Source of the DNA: Thiolapillus brandeum
GTDB taxonomy: Bacteria; Pseudomonadota; Gammaproteobacteria; Chromatiales; Chromatiaceae
Length of the DNA stretch: 5,288 bases
Assembly: GCA_011051425.1 (NCBI GenBank)
Contig: DRLF01000129.1
Span: 1-5,288 of the forward strand
Direction: 5' to 3'
Shown: one piece after another, positions 4,017 through 5,288 of the stretch
How positions within the stretch are numbered: position 1 is the first letter of the stretch
Layout: every line of letters starts with the position of its first letter
Translations under genes and position numbers: made by a program
Notes under the pieces: model-generated
The model's input: only the letters and a program-made list of their open reading frames with translations
Told to the model about the DNA's origin: nothing
The model's database searches: none

Positions 4017-5288
4017 ATGATGTACAAGAATCCTGTTTATAAATTTCCTGTCAAAATCCTCCCCGGATTGGCTGCATGTATCCTGGCAACATTGCCGACA
4101 GGTTCAGTGTGGGGGGCTTATGCTGCGCCGGTGTTATACAAACAGGCAAATGTTGTGCTCATTCAGCGGAAGGACGTAATGTGGACAGGTGTGCCGGGAG
4201 AAGATTATCTCAATTTCGGTTCAGTGGTGGTAAGCGGGGACAACAGCAAGCTCATGTTCAATGTTACCTGCGAATTCTGCCAAGCTCCGGCCGGCTTCAA
4301 TAACCGTCCTTTCGTGGCAGATACCAACGGCGGCAATGTCACCGACATTTCCGACCTCTTTCCGGTCGATCTGGCCAGCAGTTGGTCGGGATGGGGCAAT
4401 ATGGCGCTCGATGATGATGGCAGCAAGGCTTTCATCAGCGTCCTGCGTAGCGGGGGTGAAAAGAATATCTATTACAAGGATCTGTCCAGCGGGAACAACT
4501 ACCACGCTGTGAACAGCAACGATTTCAGCAACGCCTGGCTCAATCACGATGCCTCTGCCCTGTATCTCGGAAAGTTCGATGCCGGCTACGACGACATTCT
4601 GCAAAGGCACAAGCAAGGATTGTGGTGGGCACAGCTCGGTGGCGCGCCGCGCTGGTATCTGGATATTCACGACATGCCCTGCAACGGTATGTGCGACAAC
4701 CTGAACGCACTGGGTTACATGGGAAACTCCAAGCGTGATGACCATACCTTTTTCGTCTGGAACAGCGGCGCTCCCAGTAATATCTGCGCAGGTGAAGACT
4801 GCAACCACAATGCCCTGTGGCACAGCCAGCTGGACGGCAGGGCCGAAACCCTGACCGACCGGGAACACTACTGGGTATCCTCCTATGTGGGTGGCTGGCG
4901 CGGCATCAGCACGGAAAGAGGTGAGACGGTGCTCTACAGTTACATCGACCGCAAGGGCGACCCTCAAAAACTGGTCACCGTTGACAGGGCCAACCGTGCG
5001 GAGAAGGAACTGACCTGGACAACCAGTCTGAATGCTATCCGTGAGGCCTTCATTACACCCAGTGGTCGCTACGTGCTGGTACGCGGCACCATGGGCTCTG
5101 CCGGAGGCTATCATCGGCAGACGCTGTTCGACCTGCTCCACGACAGCACCCGGGATACCTGGTCCTACTACCTCCCTAACAATACGTCATATATCAGCAA
5201 TATGGCCCTGGATCGCTATTATTACCTGTCGTTTCAAAAGGCCCCCAATGCCATCTATCGCATCGACACCCAGGCGGATGACAATGGC
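4017..5288 (+). CDS. Exported beta-propeller-like protein, function unknown, C-terminus beyond window
   Basis: The frame is open for 424 codons from ATG 4017 (or ATG 4020, one residue shorter and with better Shine-Dalgarno spacing) to the right edge. The N-terminus has lysines at 4, 9 and 13, a hydrophobic stretch about 14-26, and a signal peptidase I site after A34-Y35-A36, so the protein is exported; L18-A19-A20-C21 resembles a lipobox but sits too early in the hydrophobic core. The mature part shows recurring strand-turn-strand units of the TolB/PD40 type, such as VVVSGDNSKLMFNV (70-83), NMALDDDGSKAFISV and REAFITPSGRYVLVRG, each followed by a second strand pair. This suggests a propeller with about six or seven blades so far. 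Three cysteine pairs stand out: C85/C88, C222/C226 and C257/C262, probable disulfides or a metal site. Tryptophan and tyrosine are plentiful. No enzyme motif or specific family is recognised. An FNR-type box and its own leader suggest separate, possibly anaerobic, control. Confidence 0.8.
   Translation, partial: MMYKNPVYKFPVKILPGLAACILATLPTGSVWGAYAAPVLYKQANVVLIQRKDVMWTGVPGEDYLNFGSVVVSGDNSKLMFNVTCEFCQAPAGFNNRPFVADTNGGNVTDISDLFPVDLASSWSGWGNMALDDDGSKAFISVLRSGGEKNIYYKDLSSGNNYHAVNSNDFSNAWLNHDASALYLGKFDAGYDDILQRHKQGLWWAQLGGAPRWYLDIHDMPCNGMCDNLNALGYMGNSKRDDHTFFVWNSGAPSNICAGEDCNHNALWHSQLDGRAETLTDREHYWVSSYVGGWRGISTERGETVLYSYIDRKGDPQKLVTVDRANRAEKELTWTTSLNAIREAFITPSGRYVLVRGTMGSAGGYHRQTLFDLLHDSTRDTWSYYLPNNTSYISNMALDRYYYLSFQKAPNAIYRIDTQADDNG

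Noticed and set aside
4068..4079. Possible lipoprotein signal (LAAC at residues 18-21 of the exported protein)
   Set aside because: Only seven residues separate K13 from C21 and the hydrophobic stretch continues beyond the cysteine; the AYA site after residue 36 fits signal peptidase I better.
4221..5141. 306-codon open frame on the minus strand
   Set aside because: It is antisense to the exported-protein gene, is rich in V, A and I without domain motifs, and has no good ribosome site; the plus-strand frame has a signal peptide and repeated strand pattern.

Overview
The window looks like chromosomal DNA of a gammaproteobacterium-like organism. It is moderately GC-rich, has proteobacterial Shine-Dalgarno sites, a TrmO of the E. 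coli type, an FNR/Anr-type box, and Sec signal peptides on two proteins. The genus cannot be fixed from sequence alone. I see no mobile element, CRISPR array, tRNA or rRNA.

Left part (1-1746), all on the minus strand. From the right: amrS (radical SAM enzyme of the AmmeMemoRadiSam system, 667-1746), a small secreted four-cysteine protein (287-535), and the 5' end of trmO (1-188, running off the left edge), which methylates the t6A37 modification of tRNA. The two gaps between these genes hold three strong stem-loops (240-273, 565-584, 636-663), none with a clear U-tract, and a perfect 16-bp dyad GTAGGA-N4-TCCTAC (619-634).

Middle (1747-3840). A 66-bp divergent promoter region separates amrS from a plus-strand operon: amrB (MEMO1 family, 1813-2601), amrA (AMMECR1 family, 2588-3178) and a four-helix di-haem cytochrome b (3175-3840). 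amrB and amrA overlap by 14 bp, and amrA and the cytochrome overlap by ATGA, so the three are probably translated together. The whole AmmeMemoRadiSam triad is therefore present, with a membrane haem protein as last operon member. The reaction of the triad is not settled as far as I know. The context suggests redox chemistry, possibly with the membrane cytochrome as electron partner; this is inference.

Right part (3841-5288). A 176-bp intergenic region holds a near-consensus FNR/Anr/Dnr box, TTGATCCCTGTCAA (3863-3876), which overlaps a small hairpin, followed by a pyrimidine-rich stretch and a second hairpin touching the Shine-Dalgarno site. Downstream is the 5' part of a large gene for an exported protein that looks like a TolB/PD40-type beta-propeller with three close cysteine pairs. 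It is cut by the right edge and has no recognised function.
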